From positions 186,001-250,000 of the forward strand of contig NZ_JBFLVD010000014.1 in the NCBI RefSeq assembly GCF_040750395.1: a stretch of DNA of 64,000 bases. The letters run 5' to 3'. Positions 54,263-62,590 of the stretch are shown here, one piece after another. A program made the position numbers and the translations under genes. The notes below the pieces were generated by a model, which had not been told where the DNA came from, ran no database searches, and saw nothing but the letters and a program-made list of their open reading frames with translations. Positions within the stretch are counted from its first letter, which is position 1. Each line of letters starts with the position of its first letter. Source of the stretch: Scandinavium sp002470465 (GTDB lineage: Bacteria > Pseudomonadota > Gammaproteobacteria > Enterobacterales > Enterobacteriaceae).

Positions 54263-56836
54263 TTAGCTGCGTTGGTCTTCGTCCGGCTGCGTCATGGCAA
54301 TATTCTGTCGAGGCGTTTGATCGACGCCGTCACAAACCGTATTCACGCGTTCGAAGTTCTGACCGGAGCGGGGATGGCCCACGGTGAGGTCGAAACCGCA
54401 GGTAAATTTCTGCCGGCGTTCGCCCCAGCTGATGTTGAGACGATCTTTCCCTTCTTCCAGGCGGGCATAGATTTGGCCGCCCTGGGCCACTACGCCGACG
54501 GCTTTACCCTGACCGTCGGTTACGGCGGCGCCGAATGGCAGCGCATCGCCTTCAGGCGTGGTGGCGCGAATCAGCACCATGCGGCCCTTATCGGTCGGGT
54601 AGTCGATTTTGACGATGGCACCCTGAGCCGGAGCAATCTGTTTGCTGGTGGTCTTAAGATCCACGTCAAACGGCAGCCCTTTCGGATCGATCGCCACTTC
54701 ATTCACGCGGTATGGCGTCATATAGGGCACCAGCGCCAGGCCCCAGCGGTTAACCTCTACGCCCGGATAGCCTTCAACAGCGGCGCCCTTGGCATCTTTA
54801 GCAGAAACCACAGCCATGGTTGTCAGGCTGTCATACGGGCTTGCTACGACGCCGTCAGTCAGCGCCACGACGCTTCCTGACATGCCCACGGAGTAGCCGT
54901 GATAGTGCTCGCCCTTCGAGAAACTGCCGTTCAGCGTTGTATCGCGGAAGCGGTAGGCGCCATTGAGGTTGCTGGAGTAGCGGTTGTCGTAGTCGCGCCC
55001 TGCGGAAACGTTATAGGAGAGCTGATTGCGTTCCCCCAACTGCCCGCTCAGCCCCATCTGCGACATAACGCCGTTGTCGTCAATGGTGGTGTAGTTGTTA
55101 AGGGTTGGGCTATGGTCGCTGTGCCCCAACGGAACAGAGAAGTTCAGCAGGTATTGCGTCTCACGGACGTTGTCGCTGTCGGTGGTGCGGCTGATGGCCA
55201 GGCCGTAGCTGAGCCAGCGGTAGCTGTTGTTATAACCTACCTGGAACTGAGTATTGCTGCCGCTACGGTTCCAGTAATTCTCCTGGTAGCCGGAGACATA
55301 GAGCTGTCCAAAGAGATCCCCAAGATCCTGGTTTACGGTCAGCGATACGCGGTTACGTGGACGGTCCAGCTTCTGCCAGGTCACATTGTCGTTGCCTTGC
55401 CTCAGGTGGTCGGACAGATAGACCGCATTATGCAGATCCAGATAGCCGGAAGAGGAAAAGCGGTAAGCCGCAAGCGAGAAGCTACTGTTGGTCGAGGAGA
55501 TAAATTTACTGTAGCTGGTACGCAGGCTCATCCCGTTATGCGATTCGCCTCGATCGGAAAAGCGGGTGCCGTTTACATCGAGGGAGATAGCGCCAATCGG
55601 GGTACCGAATGCGCTCCCGGCCATGCCTGAATAATAGAAATCAGTCGAGGTGGTGCCCAGGTAGGTGGTGACATAATTATTGATACCGCGCTTCCAGGTC
55701 CCCTGGAAGACGTAAGGCGCATCGGAAACGTTGATGTTTCGCAGCTTACCGGCCATCAGGCTGTAATTCGTACGGCCCGGACGCAGCAGCTCGGGAACAG
55801 AAGCGTAAGAGACGGAAAAGGTACTTTTCGAACCGTCAGCTTCCGTTACCGTCACCAGCAGATCGCCGCCGTAGCCGGTAGGATAGAGATCGTCGATCGA
55901 GAACTCACCCGGTGGGACCGATGTCTCGTAGATCACCTGACCGCGCTGTTTTACGGTGACTTTGGCGTTCGTTCGGGCAATACCGCGAATGTTTGGCGCG
56001 TAGCCGCGCATAGAGTCCGGCAGCATCTGCTCGGCGGTGCCAAGCTGAACGCCCCGATAGCTGAAAGAGTCGAACATCTCGCCGGAGGTATTGCCGTCCC
56101 CAACGAGCAGGCGGGAATTCCATGCCGCGATATCACGCTGCAGGTTAGTGGCGAAGCTGGTGTATTTTTCCTGGCCGCTGTTGTCCCAGCGATAGTTACC
56201 CGCGTGCCTCAGCATCCACTCTCCGAGATTCAGCCCGCCCTTCACATCACCGAAGAATGACTGATAGTCATTCATCTGGCTGTGCTGCTCAAAGTAGGTT
56301 GCGCCATAGCTCAGATACAGCGCTTTCTCGCCGTAGGACCACATGGATGGTGGAACATATCCGCGCGCGCGCTGGCTGAGCCAGGCCTGTGGGATGGCGA
56401 GGTCGAGACGCATATCTGACGGACTGAAGCGGGCGCTGGCACCCGGCACGATGGACTCAAGCGTCGGGCAACCGTCAGGCTGCGTCAGCGACGCTTCAGC
56501 CTCCGGGGTCAGGCGAGTGTGGTTAAGGCCGATTCGGGTAGCGAGATCGTTGCTAATACAGAGGCGAGATTTGCCGCCAACGTTACGTACCTTTACCTCG
56601 GCGCGATCGAGCAGCCTGCCATTCAGGTATACGTCCGGCTGATAGTCTCCTGCTTCAATGCGGTATTCCCCGTTGAAGCGGGAAATATCCACTTCCTGTC
56701 CGGCGGCATTATCCAGAAAATCGGCGTTAAAATTCACATCGGCAAAAACCTGAGGTGCAGCGATGCCGCCAATAACAGAAATCACGCCGAGCGCCAGCTG
56801 TGATAATTTGAATCTGTGAGAAATAAGAAATTTCAT
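54263..56836 (-). CDS. Fimbrial outer-membrane usher protein
   Basis: 857 residues from MKFLISHRFK (an ATG four codons earlier is possible). Signal peptide ends at FADVNFNADFL. The chaperone-binding N-domain is followed by the 24-strand pore (SRFNGEYRIEAGDYQPDVYLNG, YPTGYGGDLLVTVTEADG), the plug within it, and C-terminal domains with the paired cysteines FTCGF and VCDG. FimD/PapC family. It assembles subunits on the outer membrane. Complete, no frameshift. Confidence 0.94.
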   Translation of the reverse strand: MKFLISHRFKLSQLALGVISVIGGIAAPQVFADVNFNADFLDNAAGQEVDISRFNGEYRIEAGDYQPDVYLNGRLLDRAEVKVRNVGGKSRLCISNDLATRIGLNHTRLTPEAEASLTQPDGCPTLESIVPGASARFSPSDMRLDLAIPQAWLSQRARGYVPPSMWSYGEKALYLSYGATYFEQHSQMNDYQSFFGDVKGGLNLGEWMLRHAGNYRWDNSGQEKYTSFATNLQRDIAAWNSRLLVGDGNTSGEMFDSFSYRGVQLGTAEQMLPDSMRGYAPNIRGIARTNAKVTVKQRGQVIYETSVPPGEFSIDDLYPTGYGGDLLVTVTEADGSKSTFSVSYASVPELLRPGRTNYSLMAGKLRNINVSDAPYVFQGTWKRGINNYVTTYLGTTSTDFYYSGMAGSAFGTPIGAISLDVNGTRFSDRGESHNGMSLRTSYSKFISSTNSSFSLAAYRFSSSGYLDLHNAVYLSDHLRQGNDNVTWQKLDRPRNRVSLTVNQDLGDLFGQLYVSGYQENYWNRSGSNTQFQVGYNNSYRWLSYGLAISRTTDSDNVRETQYLLNFSVPLGHSDHSPTLNNYTTIDDNGVMSQMGLSGQLGERNQLSYNVSAGRDYDNRYSSNLNGAYRFRDTTLNGSFSKGEHYHGYSVGMSGSVVALTDGVVASPYDSLTTMAVVSAKDAKGAAVEGYPGVEVNRWGLALVPYMTPYRVNEVAIDPKGLPFDVDLKTTSKQIAPAQGAIVKIDYPTDKGRMVLIRATTPEGDALPFGAAVTDGQGKAVGVVAQGGQIYARLEEGKDRLNISWGERRQKFTCGFDLTVGHPRSGQNFERVNTVCDGVDQTPRQNIAMTQPDEDQRS

Positions 56837-56864
56837 AGTCACATCCATGCACAGAAATGAATAG

Positions 56865-57569
56865 CTACCCTTTTTTCAGCTGCGCTTTTACCGTGCCGCC
56901 ATAATCATTGAGATAGCTAAAAGTAATGTTGTTAGTTCCAGGATTGCTGCCTAATTTAAAATTATGGGAAGAGAATGGCGCAATCATTGCACCCTGGATA
57001 CCGCTTCCTTCCGTACTGTTGGCAGTCAAATAGATCTTCGTTATCGTTATATTAAATGGCGTTGGGTTTTTGACTTCAATACAGGTGCTGCATGAACCCA
57101 CAGACCAGGTTAATTTATCTACGGCATCAGTATAGGATTCGGATTTCATCGCCTGCGGGCGGAAGAAAAGCTTAATGCGCGAACGGAACGCCATTTGTAC
57201 GTTGTTGCCATGAGCATTTTCTGGATTGGGTGGAATATCCAACACGTTCAGATAAAAAACGGACTCCCGGTCTGCCGGAAGATTTTGACCAGTATATGAG
57301 ATACGTAGCGTTTGCCCTTGTTTAGGCTCAACCCGAAATACCGGCGGAAATATCACGAAAGGTACGTCGATTTGATTAACCTTTGCGGAACTGTTGCCTT
57401 TGTCAATCCACGTCTGGACGAGGGATGATTTATTTCCTTCATTATTCAGGCGCAGCGTGATTTCTTTTTCACTTTCAGGATATACCACGCGGGTGCCGTT
57501 GATAACAATACCAGCCTGAGCAACCGAAGAAGAGAGAATTAATAAAAACAGGAAATTCAAAGCGCGCAT
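56865..57569 (-). CDS. Fimbrial periplasmic chaperone
   Basis: 234 residues, signal peptide 1-19. It is a PapD/FimC-like two-domain Ig protein with GTRVVYPESEKEITLRL (subunit-capping arginine), FRVEPKQGQTLRI and the YLNVLDIPP signature. The Cys pair CSTC in the second domain is unusual but occurs in some members. It stabilises subunits by donor-strand complementation. It lies between the major subunit and the usher. Confidence 0.94.
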   Translation of the reverse strand: MRALNFLFLLILSSSVAQAGIVINGTRVVYPESEKEITLRLNNEGNKSSLVQTWIDKGNSSAKVNQIDVPFVIFPPVFRVEPKQGQTLRISYTGQNLPADRESVFYLNVLDIPPNPENAHGNNVQMAFRSRIKLFFRPQAMKSESYTDAVDKLTWSVGSCSTCIEVKNPTPFNITITKIYLTANSTEGSGIQGAMIAPFSSHNFKLGSNPGTNNITFSYLNDYGGTVKAQLKKG

Positions 57570-57601
57570 GTTTCAGGAATCCCTGGATAATATCCATAAA
57601 C

Positions 57602-57626
57602 AACAGGGAACGAAGCGTTCCCTGTT
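57602..57626 (-). terminator. Intercistronic hairpin between major subunit and chaperone genes
   Basis: AACAGGGAACG pairs perfectly over 11 bases with CGTTCCCTGTT around a 3-base loop, without a long T-run. Such hairpins typically keep the major pilin mRNA more abundant than downstream genes. Confidence 0.75.
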
Positions 57627-57647
57627 AAATTAAATCAACGCTGATTC

Positions 57648-58190
57648 TTATTCGTAATCGATGGAATAAGTTACAGATGAAGCCACTTTACCTGCAGTAG
57701 ATGCACCGGTAGCGTAGTAACGAGCCTGGTAAATCAGGTCAGCAGCGCCGCTGTTCAGCGGAGTCGCTGCGTTAGCACGCTGGCTGTCGTTACCTGCTTC
57801 CAGAACCACGTCAGCATCGTTCAGGAGCTGGATCTGTACGTTTTTAGCGCCGTCGGTCAGGGTATTGTTCAGACGACCGGTTGCTGCATCAACGGTAGCG
57901 CCAGATTCAAAGTAGGCACGCACGTTAGAGTCGGTTGGAGTACAGCCGGTCAGGTGCATAACGAAATTAGTTGCCCCAGCGAATTCACCCGGTGCTGCCA
58001 GCTGAGTAACAGGCAGTTTCGGCAGGTTAACGGTAGAATCACCGGTTGCGCTGTCGTCAACGGTCACTTTACAGGTGGCAGCAGTCAGTTCACCGTTGAT
58101 GGTGATTGTACCAACCGGCGCTGCGGATACCGCGCTTGCAGACAGACCCATTCCCATAACAACTAAAGAAGCGATAATTGCCTTTTTCAT
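57648..58190 (-). CDS. Major fimbrial subunit
   Basis: 180 residues from MKKAIIASLV (AAGGA 5 bases upstream; the open frame extends 11 codons further). Signal peptide ends at VSA|APVGT. It is a type 1-like pilin with TCKVTVD and HLTGCTP forming the conserved disulfide, and a terminal alternating SVTYSIDYE strand. First fimbrial gene, 94 bases after a double-glycine peptide gene and behind a palindromic hairpin. Confidence 0.93.
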   Translation of the reverse strand: MKKAIIASLVVMGMGLSASAVSAAPVGTITINGELTAATCKVTVDDSATGDSTVNLPKLPVTQLAAPGEFAGATNFVMHLTGCTPTDSNVRAYFESGATVDAATGRLNNTLTDGAKNVQIQLLNDADVVLEAGNDSQRANAATPLNSGAADLIYQARYYATGASTAGKVASSVTYSIDYE

Positions 58191-58218
58191 ATAAATCCTT
58201 TTTGTATGAATAGCGATC

Positions 58219-58279
58219 CCCATGCATGGGGAATTGCATTTTCATTGATAGTGTGAAATTAAAAGGGATAATTATCCCT
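58219..58279 (-). promoter_or_regulatory. Two palindromes between peptide and pilin genes
   Basis: AAAGGGATAATTATCCCTTT (about 58260-58279) is a perfect 20-base palindrome just after the peptide stop and, followed by TAATTT, could act as a weak terminator. Downstream, TCCCCATGCATGGGGA (about 58227-58242) is a perfect 16-base palindrome in the pilin leader. Either could bind a regulator or uncouple pilin from peptide expression. Confidence 0.5.
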
Positions 58280-58284
58280 TTAAC

Positions 58285-58542
58285 TTATTTCCCGGAGAGA
58301 AACTTAATTCCGGTTGCGACGGCTGCGGCAATAGTTACCAGACCAGTAACCAGTGCCAGGCCGTATTCGTCGCCCTTGCCTGTAGCCTGTGAAGGCTTAG
58401 TCGGGCCAGCAGACCAGCCCGGTTCAATAGCGCCGGTATCAGAATCTGAACCGAAAATACCATGACGGAAAAAGTTCAGAATATCTGAAGTTAAGCTGCC
58501 GCCTGCCACTTCCTGCAGGTCTTTATTCTTTATCTCTTTCAT
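58285..58542 (-). CDS. Double-glycine leader peptide (85 aa)
   Basis: 85 residues. The leader MKEIKNKDLQEVAGG has Ile4, Leu9 and Val12 at -12, -7 and -4 and a true Gly-Gly cleavage site. The mature part is 70 residues: a polar, flexible middle (about 30-58, Gly/Pro/Ser-rich) and a C-terminal hydrophobic helix (about 60-82, GLALVTGLVTIAAAVATG) before FLSGK. Class II microcin-like; not recognised. It is 16 bases after the 105-aa peptide gene, in the same transcript. Confidence 0.75.
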   Translation of the reverse strand: MKEIKNKDLQEVAGGSLTSDILNFFRHGIFGSDSDTGAIEPGWSAGPTKPSQATGKGDEYGLALVTGLVTIAAAVATGIKFLSGK

Positions 58543-58558
58543 AATGGTTTACTCTGAA

Positions 58559-58876
58559 TCAAACTTTAGGAGTCGGGATCGTGTGATCGAACCACTGATC
58601 GGTAGAGTTATTGAATGCTTCGAGAGTCTTATCCCAGCCGTTTACCAGACCATAGGTAAAGCCAGTGATTGCCCCCTGAACACCACCGATCACCATAGTG
58701 ACGGCAGCTGCGATGGCGCCAACGCCCAGAATACCGCCGGTGCTCCCGCCGGAAACGCCGCCTTTTGCCAGGCCAACGTTGATTCCGGTGATAGAGCCGA
58801 GGATGCCCGCGCCCAGAGTGTCAAAGAAGCCAGCACCCGCTACTTCGTTAATTTCAGAGATCTGCAGTTCACGCAT
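58559..58876 (-). CDS. Double-glycine leader glycine-zipper peptide (105 aa)
   Basis: 105 residues. The leader MRELQISEINEVAGA has Leu4, Ile9, Val12 and a Gly-Ala cleavage site. The mature 90-residue part carries glycines at 27, 31, 35, 39, 43, 47 and 51, an unbroken GxxxG zipper, followed by a hydrophobic segment (about 52-78) and an acidic/polar tail ending in HTIPTPKV. Zippers of this kind pack helices in membranes, as proposed for the Cdz toxins of Caulobacter. Preceded by AAGGA and by a good sigma-70 promoter. Confidence 0.8.
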   Translation of the reverse strand: MRELQISEINEVAGAGFFDTLGAGILGSITGINVGLAKGGVSGGSTGGILGVGAIAAAVTMVIGGVQGAITGFTYGLVNGWDKTLEAFNNSTDQWFDHTIPTPKV

Positions 58877-58937
58877 TTTTTATTCCTTAAAAAATAAATT
58901 AATCAATTCTGCAAGCACCCGATGACTTCGCTGCCTG

Positions 58938-58974
58938 TAAAGTGATTATAAAGAAGCGGGGCTGACGCCCTCAA
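58938..58974 (-). promoter_or_regulatory. Sigma-70 promoter of the peptide genes
   Basis: On the minus strand TTGAGG (58974-58969), an 18-base spacer and a perfect TATAAT (58950-58945). Predicted start near 58938, giving a leader of about 60 bases. The spacer contains GGGC-GTCA-GCCC, a short dyad. Confidence 0.65.
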
Positions 58975-59085
58975 TAGATTAACTTCTAATGTATCCTGGG
59001 CTTTTTTAATAGAGGAGGAAATAATCTTATATTAATCGTGTGGGTAAGTGATTTTGGGGAGGGGGTAAATACAGGGGTGTGTTAT

Positions 59086-59114
59086 TTAAAAAACGCAGGC
59101 CATTGGCCTGCGTT
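59086..59114 (-). terminator. Terminator of the C39-peptidase ABC exporter operon
   Basis: On the minus strand CGCAGGCC pairs with GGCCTGCG around a short loop, followed by TTTTTTAAAT, 24 bases after the stop. It separates the exporter operon from the peptide genes. Confidence 0.9.
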
Positions 59115-59137
59115 GATGTTAATAATAAACTCTGTAA

Positions 59138-61279
59138 TTATTCAAGCGAGTTTTCGAATTGCTGATGCGTAAGCTCCTGAATACCTTCCCGGCTCAGCAG
59201 AATAATACGATCCGCACTGCGGATGGTTTCCGGCCGATGTGCGATAATAATACGGGTGATATTCATCTGCCTGATAGCGTTATTAATGGCGCTTTCGCGC
59301 GCAACGTCGAGATGGCTGGTGGCCTCATCAAGAATCAGGAGGTCAGGATCGCGATAGAGTGCGCGCGCCAGCAGCACACGCTGGATCTGTCCGCCGGACA
59401 GCGACGAGCCCATATCGCCCACAAGGCTGTTATAGCCCATCGCCATCGCCATAATTTCTTCATGGATCTGGGCGAGCTTTGCCGCCCGCTCCACTTTCTG
59501 CTGGTCGTAGTGGGAATCAAAGAAGCTGATGTTATCGCTTAACGAACCCGCGAACAGGATGTCATCCTGCATAACGCTGCCGATGCGCTCGCGATACCAG
59601 CTCATACCCAGCTTGCGGATGTCCTGGCCGTTAACCTCAATCGTACCGGAGGCCGGCTTGAGCAGGCCGAGCAGCAGCTTAACCAGCGTCGATTTCCCCT
59701 GGCCTGAGGGACCGATAATGGCGACCGACTCACCGGCGTTAATGGCCAGGCTGTAGTTTTCCAGCACCCAGGGTTCGGTCAACGCGTAGCGAAAAGAGAT
59801 ATTGTTGACCTGCACCGAAAAAGCTTCACGGCTGGCGCTGGAAGGGAGTGACACGCTGTTGTCCATATCGGTTTCCTTATCTGACAGTACGATGTCTGCC
59901 AGACGCTCGCCGTGAAGCCGCAGCATCCAGAACTCGATAACGGCGTTGATTAGCCCGGTTGCGCGGCTGATAAACTGATCGGAGAAGCTGGAAAAGGCGA
60001 TCAGCATCCCGCCCGTAAAATGACCGTCGAGCACCTGAAGGGCCGCCAGCCAGATCAGCACCACGCGGCCGACGCCGGAAATCACCCCCTGCAGGGTGCT
60101 GAAGCCGATGCTCAGGCGCTGGATGTGAATACCTTTATTGGTTGCCTCAACCAGCTCGTTGGCGTAGGTGGAAACGCGCATCTCCTGCTTATTGCTTAGT
60201 TTGACGGCCTGTACGCCGCGAATGGACTCCAGCAGCTGCGACTGGGCGCGGGCGTTAGCGATAAGCTGATCTTCGTTTGCCTGGCGGAACGGGCGGAAAG
60301 ATATCCAGCGAATAATGATATAAATCGCCAACATGCCCAGCACGACCCAGGTCAGCTCCATGCTGTAGGCAAACAGCATGCACAGCGTCACCACGGCCAT
60401 GACGCCGTCGAGAATAGAGGAGATAAAACGGCTGGTCAGCGTACTCTGAATCGTACCGATAGAGCCAAAACGCGACACGATATCTCCGGTGTGGCGCTCT
60501 TCAAACCATGACATAGGCAGGCCCAGCAGGTGAGAACAGACGTTTGCCGACCACTGCACGCTCAGCATGCTGGAAAACCAGGTGGTGACCCAGGAGCGAA
60601 TTGCCGTGATGGCGCTTTGCAGCACAACAACGGCAATAAAGGCGCTGCCGAGCAGCGTCAGCAAATCTTTGTCTGCGGACGGTAGCACCTGATCCATCAC
60701 CCATTGGGTATAGAAAGGCGACAGCAGCGAAAAAAGCTCCAGCCCGATGGAGAGGATCAGTACCTGCATAAAGGCGGAGCGGATCCCGCTTACGTTGCCG
60801 ATGAGCTTCATCATCGACAGGGATTCTTTTTCCTCTTTTTTCTCGAAGCTTGCCGCTGGCAGCAGCTCAAGCGCCACGCCGGTAAAGGATTTTGAAACCT
60901 CCTCAAGCGGCACCTCACGGCGACCCCTGGCGGGATCGTGGATAATGATTTTCTTTTTGGTTACTGCCTTGAGGACCACGAAGTGGTTCATGTCCCAGTG
61001 CAGAATGCAGGGCATACGCAGCTTGTGCAGCTCGTCAATTTCCAGACGCAGCGCGCGGCTCGCCAGGCCAAGCTGATGTGAAACCAGCATCACGTCGCCC
61101 AGCGTCGCGCCCTTCAGTGAGGTCGAGAAGCGGCGGCGCAGGGTGATCATGTCGATTTTATGGCCGTAGTAGTTGGCAATCATGCCCACGCAGGTCAGAC
61201 CGCACTCTGCCGCCTGAGTTTGCTGGATAACCGGCAGCTTCTTGCGCCAGGAAAAATTCAGTTTATTGTGCAGATTCAT
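59138..61279 (-). CDS. C39-peptidase ABC exporter for double-glycine peptides
   Basis: 713 residues, CvaB/MchF type. The N-terminal C39 protease domain has the catalytic Cys26 in QAAECGLTC, the histidine in HWDMNHFVVL and the aspartate in HDPARG. A six-helix membrane domain (about 155-430) leads to an ATPase with GPSGQGKST (about residue 522), LSGGQ (about 626) and LLILDEAT. It should cleave the 15-residue leaders of the three peptides and export them. 31 bases after the adaptor gene. Confidence 0.95.
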   Translation of the reverse strand: MNLHNKLNFSWRKKLPVIQQTQAAECGLTCVGMIANYYGHKIDMITLRRRFSTSLKGATLGDVMLVSHQLGLASRALRLEIDELHKLRMPCILHWDMNHFVVLKAVTKKKIIIHDPARGRREVPLEEVSKSFTGVALELLPAASFEKKEEKESLSMMKLIGNVSGIRSAFMQVLILSIGLELFSLLSPFYTQWVMDQVLPSADKDLLTLLGSAFIAVVVLQSAITAIRSWVTTWFSSMLSVQWSANVCSHLLGLPMSWFEERHTGDIVSRFGSIGTIQSTLTSRFISSILDGVMAVVTLCMLFAYSMELTWVVLGMLAIYIIIRWISFRPFRQANEDQLIANARAQSQLLESIRGVQAVKLSNKQEMRVSTYANELVEATNKGIHIQRLSIGFSTLQGVISGVGRVVLIWLAALQVLDGHFTGGMLIAFSSFSDQFISRATGLINAVIEFWMLRLHGERLADIVLSDKETDMDNSVSLPSSASREAFSVQVNNISFRYALTEPWVLENYSLAINAGESVAIIGPSGQGKSTLVKLLLGLLKPASGTIEVNGQDIRKLGMSWYRERIGSVMQDDILFAGSLSDNISFFDSHYDQQKVERAAKLAQIHEEIMAMAMGYNSLVGDMGSSLSGGQIQRVLLARALYRDPDLLILDEATSHLDVARESAINNAIRQMNITRIIIAHRPETIRSADRIILLSREGIQELTHQQFENSLE

Positions 61280-61310
61280 TTTTTATTCATGCTCTTATCA
61301 GTTGTCGCAA

Positions 61311-62570
61311 TCAGGCAGAAGTACTACGGCTCAGGGCATAGAGTGGCTCAAGCACCCACTCATACAGGCGGCGTTTATCGATCAGGAAGTCCGCCTCGAC
61401 GGCGCTGCCCGGCAGCAGCCGCTGCTCGCGGCCGTAGGCATGAACAAACTGCTTATCGAGCCTGACCTTAACCAGGTAGTGCTGTTCCTGAACCTGATTG
61501 TTGCCGGTAATCTGGGCGACCTCCTGCGGCGAGAGGGCCACGCGGGATATTTCCGTTACCCGGCCATACTGCTGGCCGAATTTTTGCCAGGGATACGCCT
61601 GATATCGCAGTACGACCCTTTGTCCGGGACGGATAAAGCCGATTGCCCGGCTGCTGACCATTATGCGTGCCTGTAGCTCGGTATTTTCGGGCAGCAGTGA
61701 TGCCAGCGTCTGGCCCTGGCTGACAATTTGCCCGCGCTTCACCACCACCGAAGCCACCGTGGCTTTCTGCGGCGCGTCAAACACCACCGAGCGGCGGGAT
61801 TCGTTTTCGATCATGCTCTGGCGCAGTTCCGCCATTCGACGGGCGATATCGTTAGCCTGATTCAGCTCGTTGATCGGTTGCTCGCGGATCTGCTGTAGCG
61901 TCTGGGTGAGCTGCTGTTGCAGGTCAATACGCTGCCTGGCTACGTCCTGAATACGTGACTCGGCCTCAAGGCGCTGGGTTTCCTGCTCTTCGACCTGGCT
62001 GTTAGAGGCGTAGCCTTCCCCGCGCATCATTTTCAGCTTGTCCACTTTCTCCGCCGTCAGGCGCATCTGCTTAACGCGACTGCTGCTGATATCCGCAAGG
62101 CTTTTGATCTGCTGTTCGAGCAGGCTGCGCTTGTCCAGCAGCCCTTTACGGGTTTCTACGGACAGCGCATCCAGGTTCTCACGCTCCTTTTGCAGGACCT
62201 TAAGCTGTAAATCCAGCTGCTGGGCGATGCTCTCCCTGGTCTGGCCCATACGGGTGGCGACTTCCGATGACACGGTCACCAGCGGAGCGCCTTTGTTTAC
62301 GCTGTCGCCCTCCTGGATAGTGAGATCCGTTACGGTGCCGGTGTTCATCGCCACGATATCCATAACCCCTTCAATGGGGATTAAGGCTCCGGTGGCGTTC
62401 TCACGTTTGGTATAGGTACCGAAAATGCAGAAGGCGAGCGTAACGAGGGTGACCAGCTCAACAAGGCTGATAATGACCCAGCGATAGGGCGGGCAGTAAA
62501 GCGCTACGCTACCGATTGACTTTGACTTGTTCGCGTCAAGCGCTTCCTGGCGAAATAATGATTCAGACAT
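61311..62570 (-). CDS. HlyD/CvaA-family adaptor of the peptide exporter
   Basis: 419 residues: one membrane helix (about 33-53), a first barrel-sandwich half (GTVTDLTIQEGDSVNKGAP), a long coiled coil (about 110-245), and the second half (ATVASVVVKRGQIVSQGQ). It links the ABC exporter with the outer-membrane channel. 20 bases after the TolC-like gene. Confidence 0.94.
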   Translation of the reverse strand: MSESLFRQEALDANKSKSIGSVALYCPPYRWVIISLVELVTLVTLAFCIFGTYTKRENATGALIPIEGVMDIVAMNTGTVTDLTIQEGDSVNKGAPLVTVSSEVATRMGQTRESIAQQLDLQLKVLQKERENLDALSVETRKGLLDKRSLLEQQIKSLADISSSRVKQMRLTAEKVDKLKMMRGEGYASNSQVEEQETQRLEAESRIQDVARQRIDLQQQLTQTLQQIREQPINELNQANDIARRMAELRQSMIENESRRSVVFDAPQKATVASVVVKRGQIVSQGQTLASLLPENTELQARIMVSSRAIGFIRPGQRVVLRYQAYPWQKFGQQYGRVTEISRVALSPQEVAQITGNNQVQEQHYLVKVRLDKQFVHAYGREQRLLPGSAVEADFLIDKRRLYEWVLEPLYALSRSTSA

Positions 62571-62590
62571 TCAGAGAGTCCATGTAGGGT

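Noticed and set aside
54899..55630. 243-codon plus-strand open frame inside the usher gene
   Set aside because: It is antisense to a full-length, conserved usher gene, with no ribosome-binding site or recognisable motif.
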